Assembly: GCF_900460245.1 (NCBI RefSeq)
Contig: NZ_UHIP01000002.1
Span: forward strand, 62,001-126,000
DNA from: Vibrio fluvialis
Lineage (GTDB): Bacteria; Pseudomonadota; Gammaproteobacteria; Enterobacterales; Vibrionaceae
DNA: 64,000 nt
Direction of reading: 5' to 3'
Shown here: positions 8,829-16,645 of the stretch, one piece after another
Layout of the letters: each line of letters begins with the position of its first letter
How positions within the stretch are numbered: the stretch's first letter is position 1
Translations under genes and position numbers: made by a program
Notes under the pieces: generated by a model
What the model saw: the letters and a program-made list of their open reading frames with translations, nothing else
What the model was told of the DNA's origin: nothing
Databases searched by the model: none

Positions 8829-9977
8829 TTACATAGCCGCTTTCAGAATCGCAACGATCTCTTCATGCGTTGCCTGTTTCGGGTTCGTGAAACCACAAGC
8901 ATCGTTGAGTGCGTTTTCAGCCAGAATGTCGAAGTCTGCTTCTTTCACGCCGAGTTCTGTCAGGCCAGCCGGAATGTTTACATCCGATGACAACTTGCAG
9001 ATGGCGCGAATCGCTGCTGCCGCACCATCACGTGGTGTCATGCCTTCGGTATCCACACCCATAGCGCGTGCAACGTCGGTCAAACGCTCTGCCGCCACTT
9101 CGCTGTTGTATTGCTGTACGTGAGGCAGCAGTACTGCGTTGCACACACCATGTGGCAGGTCGTAGAAACCACCCAACTGGTGCGCAATCGCGTGCACGTA
9201 GCCCAATGATGCGTTGTTGAATGCCATACCCGCCATAAATTGTGCGTAAGCCATGTTGTCACGAGCGTTGATATCATCGCCGTGTTTCACTGCCTGACGC
9301 AGATTGGCCTGAATCATTTCAATCGCTTTGATCGCCACTGCATCAGTAATGGGTGTTGCCGCAACGGACACATACGCTTCAATCGCATGAGTCAGTGCGT
9401 CCATACCGGTTGCCGCCGTCAGTGACGCAGGTTTTGCCAGCATCAGCTCAGGATCGTTGACCGACATCATTGGGGTTACGTGTTTATCGACAATCGCCAT
9501 TTTGATGTGACGTTTTTCATCGGTGATGATGCAGAAACGGGTCATTTCAGATGCGGTACCCGCCGTGGTGTTGACCGCAAACAGAGGCAGTTGAGGTTTC
9601 GCCGATTTATCGACGCCTTCATAGTCTTTAATTTCACCGCCATTGGCCGCCAGCAGCGCGATGCCTTTGGCACAATCATGTGGAGAGCCGCCACCCAGTG
9701 ACATCACGCAGTCACAGTTGCTGGCTTTGAGTTTTGCTAAACCGGCTTCCACGTTATCCACGGTTGGGTTAGGTTTGGTTTCATCAAACACGACCGTGTC
9801 TACACCCGCTTGCTTAAGCAGGGCCGCCACTTTATCGACCACGCCCATTTTATTCAGAAAACGGTCAGTGACGATCAATACGCGCTGAAAACCGTGAGAG
9901 GCAATCGCCGTCGCGGCATCGGCCAGACAGCCCGGGCCCATCAGGTTAGAAGAAGGGATGTAAAACATGTTAGACAT
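8829..9977 (-). CDS. Iron-containing alcohol dehydrogenase (group III; YiaY/DhaT-like)
   Basis: A 382-residue NAD-dependent, iron-activated alcohol dehydrogenase. The NAD site is [11 protein letters not shown] (near residues 96-106). The metal-binding set includes the aspartate/histidine in [13 protein letters not shown] and the histidines in [11 protein letters not shown] and DLPHGVCNA. Length and motifs match the group including L-threonine/ethanol dehydrogenase YiaY, 1,3-propanediol dehydrogenase and FucO, but not the AdhE fusions. It probably interconverts a short-chain alcohol and aldehyde in the cytoplasm. The AraC-type gene downstream could be its regulator. Confidence 0.92.
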   Translation of the reverse strand: MSNMFYIPSSNLMGPGCLADAATAIASHGFQRVLIVTDRFLNKMGVVDKVAALLKQAGVDTVVFDETKPNPTVDNVEAGLAKLKASNCDCVMSLGGGSPHDCAKGIALLAANGGEIKDYEGVDKSAKPQLPLFAVNTTAGTASEMTRFCIITDEKRHIKMAIVDKHVTPMMSVNDPELMLAKPASLTAATGMDALTHAIEAYVSVAATPITDAVAIKAIEMIQANLRQAVKHGDDINARDNMAYAQFMAGMAFNNASLGYVHAIAHQLGGFYDLPHGVCNAVLLPHVQQYNSEVAAERLTDVARAMGVDTEGMTPRDGAAAAIRAICKLSSDVNIPAGLTELGVKEADFDILAENALNDACGFTNPKQATHEEIVAILKAAM

Positions 9978-10209
9978 AATTGTGCTCCTCTGGCTTCAGC
10001 CAGTACAGGTCATGCTGTACCGTGCGGCAACCTTGTTCTTATTTACGGGGTTACGTTTGATTGGCTGTAGGCTAGCAGGGACAAAAATTGAGAACTAACG
10101 CGTTTTTAAACAAAATAGCTCAAATTTTCAAAACCAGAATTTTCCATTAGATCTAAATCAAGAAACTGAAATTCCAGCTGAAAATTTGAGCACAGATCAA
10201 TTTTACCGA

Positions 10210-11484
10210 TTACTCGGCAAACAGGTTGAGATACGCCTGATTGTGGTTAGGATCGGCTCCCTTGGCGACGGCATATAGCGGCTCGGCAATCTGATTCACC
10301 AGATCAACGATCCCGCTGTCCAGTTTTCCAGCATCAACCATACCACTGAGTAACGTCAGTACACCGTCCTGACTCATGCCCTCGCGATACGGGCGATCCT
10401 GCACCAGCGCCTGAAATACATCGGCAACCGCAATAATGCGCGCTTCCGTGCTCAGTTCTCGCTCCCGTGGGTGAAACGGATAACCGACCCCGTTGATGCC
10501 CTCATGATGAAACGCCGCCCAGCGAGCCACTTCCCCCAGCCCTTCAATATTGCGCAGGATTTCATAGGTTTCGTAGCTGTGACGACTCATGACTGCCCGC
10601 TCGTATTCATCCAGTGGGCCGGGTTTGTCGAGAATATCGTCGGGAATATTGAGTTTACCCAGATCGTGCAGCAGCCCGGCAATTTCAATTTTGTCGCACT
10701 GTGAGGCTGGCAACCCGTAAGCCTGTGCAATGCTGCGCGCCACATCCGCCACCCTGACCGAATGCTGCGCCGTGAACGGGCTTTTCTGATCGACGACATA
10801 GGACATGATGAGCGACAACTGCTTGATCTGCGCCAGAGAGAGTTGCTGGTTACTGGGCATGCGCCCCATGTCCCAGGTGTAACGAGTGATATGACGATCC
10901 TCAAGCGCAATCCAAAAGGCTTCCGCTTTTTGAATGCTCTGAAATACACGCACCAACTCGGGATCAAAATAACTCCCTGCGCTGTCGCTGATTGATTCCA
11001 CGATGTCATCACGAACCAGCAAAATATCGCTTTCATAATGGCCCGCACCCAGCACATCAATCCTGTCGGCCAGAAATATCAGGTTCGCCATGCGCGCATC
11101 GCGCACACTGATGTCCGCTTTGTTCAACTCCGCCCACGGAGTGTGATGGTACAAAATCGGGACCGCAAATTTCGCCAGCGGCGCAAAGTTTCGTAATAAC
11201 CGATGACCGATTTCACAATGAATATGCGCGTCATCCCAGTCGAAGTGATTCACCAGATTGGAGTGCATTTGTTCGGTCGACACGCCGCAGTCATGCAACA
11301 TACCCAGTTCAAAAATGTACTGAATATCGTCATCGCTGAGCCCGATTTCGCTGGCAATCTGGCTGGCGATGTAACCCACCCGTTTGCCGTGATTGGTATC
11401 GTTCATTCCGACCAACGACACTGCGGTTTCAATCGCAATGACCATTTGGCGTAAGTCGATGTTCATATCCCTTGATTCATCCAT
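10210..11484 (-). CDS. Tandem HD / HD-GYP domain protein (probable cyclic-di-GMP phosphodiesterase)
   Basis: A 424-residue cytoplasmic protein with two HD modules. The first has HD at 64-65 (MLHDCG) and HH at 113-114 but no GYP. The second is complete: HDLGK (H273-D274), HHE at 326-328 and GYP at 334-336, the signature of HD-GYP enzymes that hydrolyse cyclic-di-GMP to GMP. No transmembrane or receiver domain is present, so sensing would be through the first HD module. The ATG at 11484 is preferred because GAGG lies 8 bases upstream; the ATG at 11466 is the alternative. It is monocistronic. Confidence 0.9.
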   Translation of the reverse strand: MDESRDMNIDLRQMVIAIETAVSLVGMNDTNHGKRVGYIASQIASEIGLSDDDIQYIFELGMLHDCGVSTEQMHSNLVNHFDWDDAHIHCEIGHRLLRNFAPLAKFAVPILYHHTPWAELNKADISVRDARMANLIFLADRIDVLGAGHYESDILLVRDDIVESISDSAGSYFDPELVRVFQSIQKAEAFWIALEDRHITRYTWDMGRMPSNQQLSLAQIKQLSLIMSYVVDQKSPFTAQHSVRVADVARSIAQAYGLPASQCDKIEIAGLLHDLGKLNIPDDILDKPGPLDEYERAVMSRHSYETYEILRNIEGLGEVARWAAFHHEGINGVGYPFHPRERELSTEARIIAVADVFQALVQDRPYREGMSQDGVLTLLSGMVDAGKLDSGIVDLVNQIAEPLYAVAKGADPNHNQAYLNLFAE

Positions 11485-11682
11485 TGTCGCCGCCTCAAAT
11501 TAGCACTCCCTGATTTAAACATAGTCAGGGTTATGCTGATTTATGAACTTACATGAAGTGAAAATTTAACCATTAACACTCTTTAGCACAGCAATCTTCT
11601 GCGTATCTGGCTCAGGTCACAATTTAAGCGCGATGACAAAATCGTCCATTGAGAAATGACGCATCAGGGGATTGAAGCGATA

Positions 11683-11705
11683 AAAAACGAGCCGAATGGC
11701 TCGTT
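11683..11705 (-). terminator. Rho-independent terminator after the DUF1993 gene
   Basis: On the minus strand ACGAGCC-ATTC-GGCTCGT is followed by TTTTTTAT. It lies 12 bp beyond the stop of the gene at 11717. Confidence 0.85.
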
Positions 11706-11716
11706 GACGTTCTGGG

Positions 11717-12211
11717 CTACTTTGGAAGAAAACTGAAGCCCGGAGAATAGCGATGTAAACCATCCATATCCCCTTTGCTCAGCGCCACGCCGTTAGCCCG
11801 GGCGATGGCGTAAACCATGCTGAGGTGAAACAGCATGTTCGGCACAATGTAATGATGGAAGAACTCAAACGGCGCCAACGCTATCGTGGTCTCTCCCGCG
11901 TTATCTTTTAAGACGCGGTCATCTTGCCAGTGGAGTAAAGCAGGTTCAGCCGCCAGATACGCGAGCGTTTGGGCAATTTGTTGGCGAACGGTTTGTTTGC
12001 CGGCTTGGGAAGTGAAAAAAGATACCTCTTCAACTCTGGCTAACGGGCAATAGCCGCGCAAAGCAAAATTGGCCGCAATTTTCGCGTTCATCTCCAATGA
12101 GAACATATCGTCTGCCAGCGCTGTGGCAAACAGTTCAGGCGGAATTTTCTCAACCACGGTATCCAGTTGTGTCAGGTACCGCATCAAGAGTGCTTTGATG
12201 TCACCGTCCAT
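11717..12211 (-). CDS. DUF1993-family protein
   Basis: A 164-residue cytoplasmic protein of the DUF1993 family, recognised from its helical-bundle pattern. This runs from LLMRYLTQLDTVVEKIPPEL near the N-terminus through FALRGYCPLARVE to the histidine-rich FEFFHHYIVPNMLFHLSMVYAI near the end. The fold is thought to resemble DinB-like four-helix bundles. The function is not known. It is 20 bp downstream of a cysteine-rich CWC protein and probably cotranscribed with it. Confidence 0.8.
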   Translation of the reverse strand: MDGDIKALLMRYLTQLDTVVEKIPPELFATALADDMFSLEMNAKIAANFALRGYCPLARVEEVSFFTSQAGKQTVRQQIAQTLAYLAAEPALLHWQDDRVLKDNAGETTIALAPFEFFHHYIVPNMLFHLSMVYAIARANGVALSKGDMDGLHRYSPGFSFLPK

Positions 12212-12231
12212 GTCGCGATTTCCTTAGTGCT

Positions 12232-12483
12232 TTATTCTGGCTGGTAAAACTGAACGCCCTGCGCTTTCTCATGCTGAAATTTCAGCGCGCAAGTTTTGCA
12301 AATACAGGCTTTGCGCTTGGCGTCTTTGGGCACTCGGTCCAGCAGCTCCTGTGGAAAAGTGATGTTGGGATCGTTGCACCAACAGGATTTCGTCACATCT
12401 CCGGTAGACAGATTAACGCAGGCATTGCCATTGCCGCATAACGGGCAAATTAACGGGTCGACATTCTGCACTTTATGGCTCAC
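12232..12483 (-). CDS. Cysteine-rich CWC-family protein (probable zinc-binding)
   Basis: An 83-residue protein with a zinc-ribbon-like set of cysteines: CPLCGNGNAC near residue 18, CWC at 34-36, and CICKTC near residue 61. The CWC motif defines the family. The start is GTG at 12483, supported by AGGAGC just upstream. The function is unknown; a metal-dependent regulatory or chaperone role is possible. A second CWC domain, fused to DUF1289, is encoded at 48580-48888. Confidence 0.8.
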   Translation of the reverse strand: MSHKVQNVDPLICPLCGNGNACVNLSTGDVTKSCWCNDPNITFPQELLDRVPKDAKRKACICKTCALKFQHEKAQGVQFYQPE

Positions 12484-12586
12484 GCACGGGCTCCTAGAAC
12501 AAGGTGGATGTTTTCGCCTCTCGGACGAGACGCCACACTACTTAAAGAGCTCGCGGCAGGCAAGTCATACGAGACATTCGGCGCCA

Positions 12587-13189
12587 TCAAATCAACGATT
12601 TGTCCTGGTAACAGTTCACCCGCTCCATTTCGCCGTTTTGAATAACAAAAAAAGCATCCTGCGGTAAGTCCTGCTCCCACACTTTATCGTAGTTCAGACC
12701 CAACAGCAGTCCGCGCAGTACAATACCAGTAAGACCATGGCTGACCACCACGATATCTTCCTGTTCTGGCACTTCAGCCAACCACTCTTTCAGGCGCGCT
12801 TTCACATCCTGATAGCGTTCTGCGTTTGGCGCTTTGAGATACCAATCGCGACTATCGAGCAGTTGCGGATCCTCCTCCAGTAAATCAAACAGCGGCTTTT
12901 CTTCCCACTCGCCAAGTGAGAACTCTTTCAAACGGTCATCTTGATGCAAATGCGCTTTCTCAAAGCCAATTTCATCGCAGATGATATGAGCCGTCTGCAC
13001 CGCGCGTCCCAGTGAACTGGCGTACACCCGATACGGGCGACCATTTAGATGAGATTTAAGGTGGGTACCCACCGCCAAAGCCTGAGCTTTACCTGTACTG
13101 GTGAGTGGTGAATTACAATGCCCCTGCAACTTTCGCTCGGCGTTGAACTGAGTTTGTCCGTGTCTGACAACAAAGATCTTTCTGGTCAT
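12587..13189 (-). CDS. Histidine phosphatase family protein (phosphoglycerate-mutase-like)
   Basis: A 200-residue branch-1 histidine phosphatase. The catalytic histidine is in VVRHGQTQF (R9-H10-G11), the second basic pocket residues are in SSLGRAVQTA, and the late histidine is in VVVSHGLTG. The acid FSLGEWEEK is also typical. These enzymes remove phosphate from small molecules or phosphoproteins; CobC/GpmB-like members are the nearest type, but the substrate cannot be set. The ATG at 13189 is chosen because AGGGGG precedes it; ten codons of upstream frame lack a ribosome-binding site. Confidence 0.85.
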   Translation of the reverse strand: MTRKIFVVRHGQTQFNAERKLQGHCNSPLTSTGKAQALAVGTHLKSHLNGRPYRVYASSLGRAVQTAHIICDEIGFEKAHLHQDDRLKEFSLGEWEEKPLFDLLEEDPQLLDSRDWYLKAPNAERYQDVKARLKEWLAEVPEQEDIVVVSHGLTGIVLRGLLLGLNYDKVWEQDLPQDAFFVIQNGEMERVNCYQDKSLI

Positions 13190-13263
13190 GCATTCCCCCT
13201 GATGATGTCGATTCATCACGTTAGCCGATTCTCAAACCGACTGCAAAGGGCAATGCCGTTTAG

Positions 13264-13761
13264 TTAGCGTTCATCCAGCCTGAGCGCCATCGATACGAAA
13301 TCCGCTTCTTGCTCCGTGATTCGGTATCCAAGGCGCTGATAAAAGCGAATAGCGGCGTGATTGGCGGCAAAGCTCGACAAAGTTATCGCCGAGCGTTGCT
13401 CTTTTTGGCCCATGGCGTTCAGTTGTTGCATCACCGACTGACCGATGGCCTGATTCTGATAGTGGGGAAAGATAATCAGCAGATGCACATGGTAAGCGTT
13501 GTCATAGGGTTTAAAACAGATGAGGCCGACCCGCTCGCCACGGTGCACAATCCAGTGGAACCAAGCCCACTGATAATCGGTGTGCAGGCGTTGACGCTGG
13601 AACTCATCATCCCAGCCAAACACTTCATCTACCAAGTCGAAAATACCTTGTTTAACCGTCGCGAAGACCTGTTCGAACTCGCTTAATTCAGGCGTGACGA
13701 ATAATAAACCGCTGTTCTTTGTCGTCTCTGACTGGTTGTCCTTGTGCATCAACATATTCAA
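13264..13761 (-). CDS. GNAT-family N-acetyltransferase
   Basis: A 165-residue acetyltransferase. The acetyl-CoA loop is IFPHYQNQAIGQSVM, a degenerate Q-N-x-x-I-G, and the C-terminal motif is NHAAIRFYQRLGYRI. The gene starts 2 bp after the stop of the upstream GFA-family gene, so they share an mRNA. The start is either TTG at 13761 or ATG at 13755; GGAG is 6 or 11 bases away respectively. The substrate is unknown. Confidence 0.8.
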   Translation of the reverse strand: MNMLMHKDNQSETTKNSGLLFVTPELSEFEQVFATVKQGIFDLVDEVFGWDDEFQRQRLHTDYQWAWFHWIVHRGERVGLICFKPYDNAYHVHLLIIFPHYQNQAIGQSVMQQLNAMGQKEQRSAITLSSFAANHAAIRFYQRLGYRITEQEADFVSMALRLDER

Positions 13762-13763
13762 GG

Positions 13764-14171
13764 CTACTCCGGAAACTTCGCCACTTGCGGCGCTTCCAGC
13801 CCGGCTTTATGCCATTCGGTCTGCTCGCTGCAAAAAATGCGCGCATCCGGCGTTTTGCTTGGCTCTTCGTTAAGGCTTCCCGCCGGCACAATCAAAAATT
13901 TTCCGCTGGATGAAACGTAAGGCAGGCCGGAGCCGCATATCTTGCAAAACACCTGAGCAAATGAACGGTGCGGATGATCATAACGCTGCGTGACGTCCTC
14001 ACCGCTCAGCCAACGAATGTTGTCCGGTGACGTAAACAGGTTGGAGGCATGCGCTGACCCCGTCATTTTTCGGCATTGCTCGCAATGACAGAAATAGAAA
14101 TGTTTGAAGTCGTCTTCCACGGCAAAGGTCACTTCGCCGCAGCAGCATCCACCACTGATTTTATGACTCAT
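13764..14171 (-). CDS. GFA-family protein (glutathione-dependent formaldehyde-activating enzyme-like)
   Basis: A 135-residue zinc protein. The N-terminal CCCGEVTF (C9-C11) and FCHCEQCRK (around residues 33-39) give the GFA zinc site. FCKICGSGLPY further on is the other conserved cysteine pair. Members bind glutathione adducts, but most have no shown activity. It has a strong ribosome-binding site (GGAGGTTCT) and heads a two-gene unit with an acetyltransferase. It is the last ordinary chromosomal gene before the accessory region. Confidence 0.85.
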   Translation of the reverse strand: MSHKISGGCCCGEVTFAVEDDFKHFYFCHCEQCRKMTGSAHASNLFTSPDNIRWLSGEDVTQRYDHPHRSFAQVFCKICGSGLPYVSSSGKFLIVPAGSLNEEPSKTPDARIFCSEQTEWHKAGLEAPQVAKFPE

Positions 14172-14366
14172 AGAACCTCCTTGTCCCTTGATAGTATTGA
14201 GTTAATGCTTGATTAAGATGTGAATCAGACTTGACCAAGAATGATCACACTATAGTGGACGCGTTTTGTGTGCGACAAATTCGTGCTCTCACACTCCAGA
14301 TTTATGACCTTGTTCTCAACCTACATCGCACGTACTTTTTACCCACCTTGTTACGTTCTCCAGCCA
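14172..14366. other. Intergenic: GFA promoter region
   Basis: About 195 bp upstream of the GFA gene. A possible promoter for the minus-strand gene lies here, but no operator or RNA structure is convincing. Confidence 0.4.
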
Positions 14367-14433
14367 TAAAAAAGCGAACTCAAAAGTTCGCTTAAACATC
14401 GTCAAGATATGAAGCAATCACGAATTCTTCATT
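14367..14433 (-). pseudogene. Remnant of the ackA 3' end and terminator (diverged copy)
   Basis: The hairpin AAGCGAACT-CAAA-AGTTCGCTT followed by AAACATCGTCA matches the live ackA terminator at 29132-29165 with several substitutions. Bases 14413-14433 are identical over 21 bp to 29216-29236, inside the last codons of ackA. About 38 bp that lie between in the live copy, including the ackA stop, are missing here, apparently lost between two short GAGCAA-like repeats. It is a leftover of an older ackA end and encodes nothing. Confidence 0.8.
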
Positions 14434-14534
14434 ATCTAGGCTGATATTTGTAACGCATCTGCTAGTAAAGATATGGAAGGAAGCGTGGCAGTACGTCGGT
14501 TGTATCAAGTGAATTTCGGATAAGAATTTCTATG

Positions 14535-14670
14535 GGTTAATGCCCGCCTAAGGGGCTGACAACGCATTAGGCATGGCGCAATACTCAAACACAACAACCG
14601 TAACCACCGCCGCTCATTGGGACTGGAAACACCAGGCGGTAACAGTCCCTCTTGAGGCGTTTGTTATGTA
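14535..14670 (-). repeat. Integron attC site, V. cholerae repeat (VCR) type
   Basis: Read on the minus strand it begins ATAACAAACGCC and contains GAGGGACTG, CAGTCCC, GGTTGTTGTGTTTGAG and CAGCCCCTTAGGCGGGC, the hallmarks of a VCR. The outer end reads GCATTAACC where functional VCRs have GCGTTAACC-like ends, so the crossover base may be mutated. It overlaps the stop codon of the cassette gene to its right. Confidence 0.88.
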
Positions 14671-15056
14671 CGATGCCCCAACACTTGCTGCCAATGCTCA
14701 TGGCTTAAAGCACTTTTAGGAATATAAATACTACGTTTTTGCATGCTATCTTCAAAATATGAAACCTTGGCTGTCGACCAAATACCAAAAGGAAGAAAGC
14801 GACACGGCTGAGTGACATCGCAAGCAAACCCTTTGAAAAGCAATCTTCCACCTGACATTTTTAGCGCACTATTCCTGAGCTTGCGCCACAGCATAAATAC
14901 TCTAATGGTTGTACCCATACTCATAGCAAAAACAAAGAGCCCTAACCACTGATTGCTACCACTTGAGAGCCCAAACAAAACAAGCGACAAAAACGCTATA
15001 TAAACGAATTCCATGAAAACATATTTGTAAATATTCAATCTAATATTAATGTCCAT
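14664..15056 (-). CDS. Integron cassette gene: small membrane protein of unknown function
   Basis: A 130-residue protein with two predicted membrane segments (about residues 15-33 and 37-56) and a soluble C-terminal part (about 60-130) ending with IPKSALSHEHWQQVLGH. I do not recognise the family; the soluble half could be a small PH-like or YcxB-like domain, which I cannot confirm. The TAA stop lies inside the left attC and the start ATG is at the edge of the right attC, the compact layout of an integron cassette. No promoter is seen, so expression would depend on upstream cassettes. Confidence 0.65.
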   Translation of the reverse strand: MDINIRLNIYKYVFMEFVYIAFLSLVLFGLSSGSNQWLGLFVFAMSMGTTIRVFMLWRKLRNSALKMSGGRLLFKGFACDVTQPCRFLPFGIWSTAKVSYFEDSMQKRSIYIPKSALSHEHWQQVLGHRT

Positions 15057-15184
15057 ATTTCAACACCGTCTTAAAGGATGAGTAACGCAATACCGAAGCC
15101 GCCGTATACCACCTTAAACACTAAATACAACGCCCAGCAAAAATGCCACGCGTTGTGAATCACTCTTAAACGCCTTGTTATAAC
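15057..15184 (-). repeat. Integron attC site (V. parahaemolyticus-like type)
   Basis: On the minus strand it runs from GTTATAACAAGGCG through TTCACAACGCGTGGC and GGCGTTGTATTTAG to TTTAAGACGGTGTTGAA. The imperfect palindrome and the terminal RYYYAAC / GTTRRRY-like boxes fit an attC. It holds the stop codon of the VOC-family cassette gene. Confidence 0.85.
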
Positions 15185-15612
15185 GCAGTTTTAGCCTTAG
15201 GTTTTTCACCTAAGTACTGCGAAAACCTTAACAAATAACCGTCTGGGTCTTGGACAAGGAACTCCTTTTGTCCAGACAAACACTCACCCACGTCGTACCA
15301 AGTTTCTTTTAGTTCTCTGAAGAGTTTAATATTTGAAGCCTTAACTCGTTCATACACTGGTGCAATATCAGAAAGCTCAATCTGAAAATTCACACCCCTT
15401 CCAAGTGGCCAAACCAACTCACCTATCACCCATGCTTCATCGTGGATTTGCTCCAACATAATTTGAATTTGCTCAAGCTCAAGGTAAACAAAATCTGGCT
15501 CTTTTCTCTGATTTCTAATTTTGAAGCCAATGATTTCACAATAAAAATCTATAGAATTAGTAAAGTTTGATACCGACAACTCAGGCACCATCGGGTTCCA
15601 ATATTCTTCCAT
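15178..15612 (-). CDS. Integron cassette gene: VOC-family (glyoxalase/bleomycin-resistance-like) protein
   Basis: A 144-residue vicinal-oxygen-chelate protein. The N-terminal PELSVSNFTNSIDFYCEIIGF and the C-terminal EFLVQDPDGYLLRFSQ are the two beta-alpha-beta halves typical of bleomycin-binding and glyoxalase-like proteins. VOC members often sequester drugs or act as metal-dependent dioxygenases; this one lacks an obvious metal triad, which leans towards a binding or resistance protein. It lies between two attC sites, is AT-rich relative to the chromosome around it, and is one gene of a cassette array. Confidence 0.82.
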   Translation of the reverse strand: MEEYWNPMVPELSVSNFTNSIDFYCEIIGFKIRNQRKEPDFVYLELEQIQIMLEQIHDEAWVIGELVWPLGRGVNFQIELSDIAPVYERVKASNIKLFRELKETWYDVGECLSGQKEFLVQDPDGYLLRFSQYLGEKPKAKTAL

Positions 15613-15644
15613 TTCAATCCTTGATATATGGCGTACTCAAATGC

Positions 15645-15776
15645 GTTATAACGCCGTGTTAAAGGGTGAACAACGCGATGCCACACAACTTAAACCATTG
15701 TGCCATAAACACAAAAGCTAAACTTTGAACCAAAAATGCCAAGCGTTAAGAACCCCTCTTAAACGCCTTGTTATGT
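15645..15776 (-). repeat. Integron attC site
   Basis: On the minus strand it runs from CATAACAAGGCG through GAGGGGTTCTTAACGC and TTGGCATTTTTGG to CACCCTTTAACACGGCGTTATAAC (in parts). It is of the same type as the attC at 15057 and contains the stop of the NUDIX cassette gene. Confidence 0.85.
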
Positions 15777-16157
15777 GTATAATCCTAAATGCTTTTCGAT
15801 GAAGGCTAAGTCAGCGTCAAAGAAGTCACCACGAGGAATATCGGTAGGAATAAACCAGTAGAAAGTTTGCTTCCGTTCTAGGTCTACGGCTGCTGGCTCT
15901 TGGTTCGGTAGAGCCTCTAAAACTACATAACTTATTTCACCACCATAGTTATTTTGAGCAGTGTGATTACCTAGAACCTTAAGACCATTTAAACCTGTTT
16001 CTTCCCATAGTTCCCGTATAGCGGCTTGCTCACCACTTTCACCAGAATCAACCGAGCCGCCTGGAAATTCAAAAACCATACCTTTACCACGTCGGTAGCG
16101 GTTCTGAACAAGAACTTTACCTTGTTTTACCACTACAGCCATTGATAGATCTTTCAA
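15771..16157 (-). CDS. Integron cassette gene: NUDIX hydrolase
   Basis: A 128-residue NUDIX enzyme. The NUDIX box G-x5-E-x7-REUxEExGU is complete in the stretch GGSVDSGESG followed by EQAAIRELWEETGL (about residues 31-54). It would hydrolyse a nucleoside diphosphate linked to another group, as MutT-like housecleaning enzymes do. The likely start is TTG at 16157, because AAGGAG ends five bases upstream; the next in-frame ATG is at 16142. It is a cassette gene; its upstream end abuts the attC that was interrupted by the 11-kb element. Confidence 0.88.
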   Translation of the reverse strand: MKDLSMAVVVKQGKVLVQNRYRRGKGMVFEFPGGSVDSGESGEQAAIRELWEETGLNGLKVLGNHTAQNNYGGEISYVVLEALPNQEPAAVDLERKQTFYWFIPTDIPRGDFFDADLAFIEKHLGLYT

Positions 16158-16181
16158 ACTGAACTCCTTTCCAAGCGGATA

Positions 16182-16201
16182 GACATAACGCCGCGTTAAG
16201 G
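16182..16201. repeat. Left attC half and element junction (attL)
   Basis: ACATAACGCCGCGTTAAGG is the start of an attC, which stops abruptly at GCGTTAAGG (16193-16201). The same nine bases recur at 27237-27245 and there continue as a normal attC. Joining the two recreates a typical attC, so this is the left junction of an inserted element. Confidence 0.75.
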
Positions 16202-16645
16202 TGAAAGTATTTTTAATAATAAATATTATTTATCAATGATTTATATAATAATCATAGCTTGATTTAGAATTAAATGTAGTAAATATGTAGCTTGTAATGA
16301 CAATCAGAAGGTAGTTATCTCATTGATAAACTTTAGTTCGAGCAACTGCAAGAATGTAACAAAGTTAGTATAAGTAACTTGCCCGAAGTAGATGCTATTA
16401 ATGCTACGTTTATTTTGACCGAGAGTGTAGAGTGCGTAAGCTTGCGATAAAACATCCACCTCCTTCTAGTAGGTGGATGTTTGCTATCAATGTTAGCCCC
16501 GATTAGCTTGTCTTACATTTCTATTTTAAGGCGTTAGTCAATATCTGTTAGTTAATCAACAAAGTAATGAACATATCAAAATAACCGTTAGAATATAATT
16601 ATTAGCGCAATCACCCGCTAGTTGATTTTTCTAGGAGTGTTCATA
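16202..16645. other. Non-coding AT-rich end of the element
   Basis: About 440 bp with no plausible gene. It contains the perfect hairpin at 16450-16482. Otherwise nothing is recognised; short TTGATTTAGA at 16258 recurs near the right end (27170), which is too short to interpret. Confidence 0.5.
16450..16482. terminator. Perfect 12-bp hairpin downstream of the Detocs operon
   Basis: AAACATCCACCT (16450-16461) pairs with AGGTGGATGTTT (16471-16482) around a 9-base loop. It lies 164 bp after the stop of the last operon gene and can act in either direction. Confidence 0.6.
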
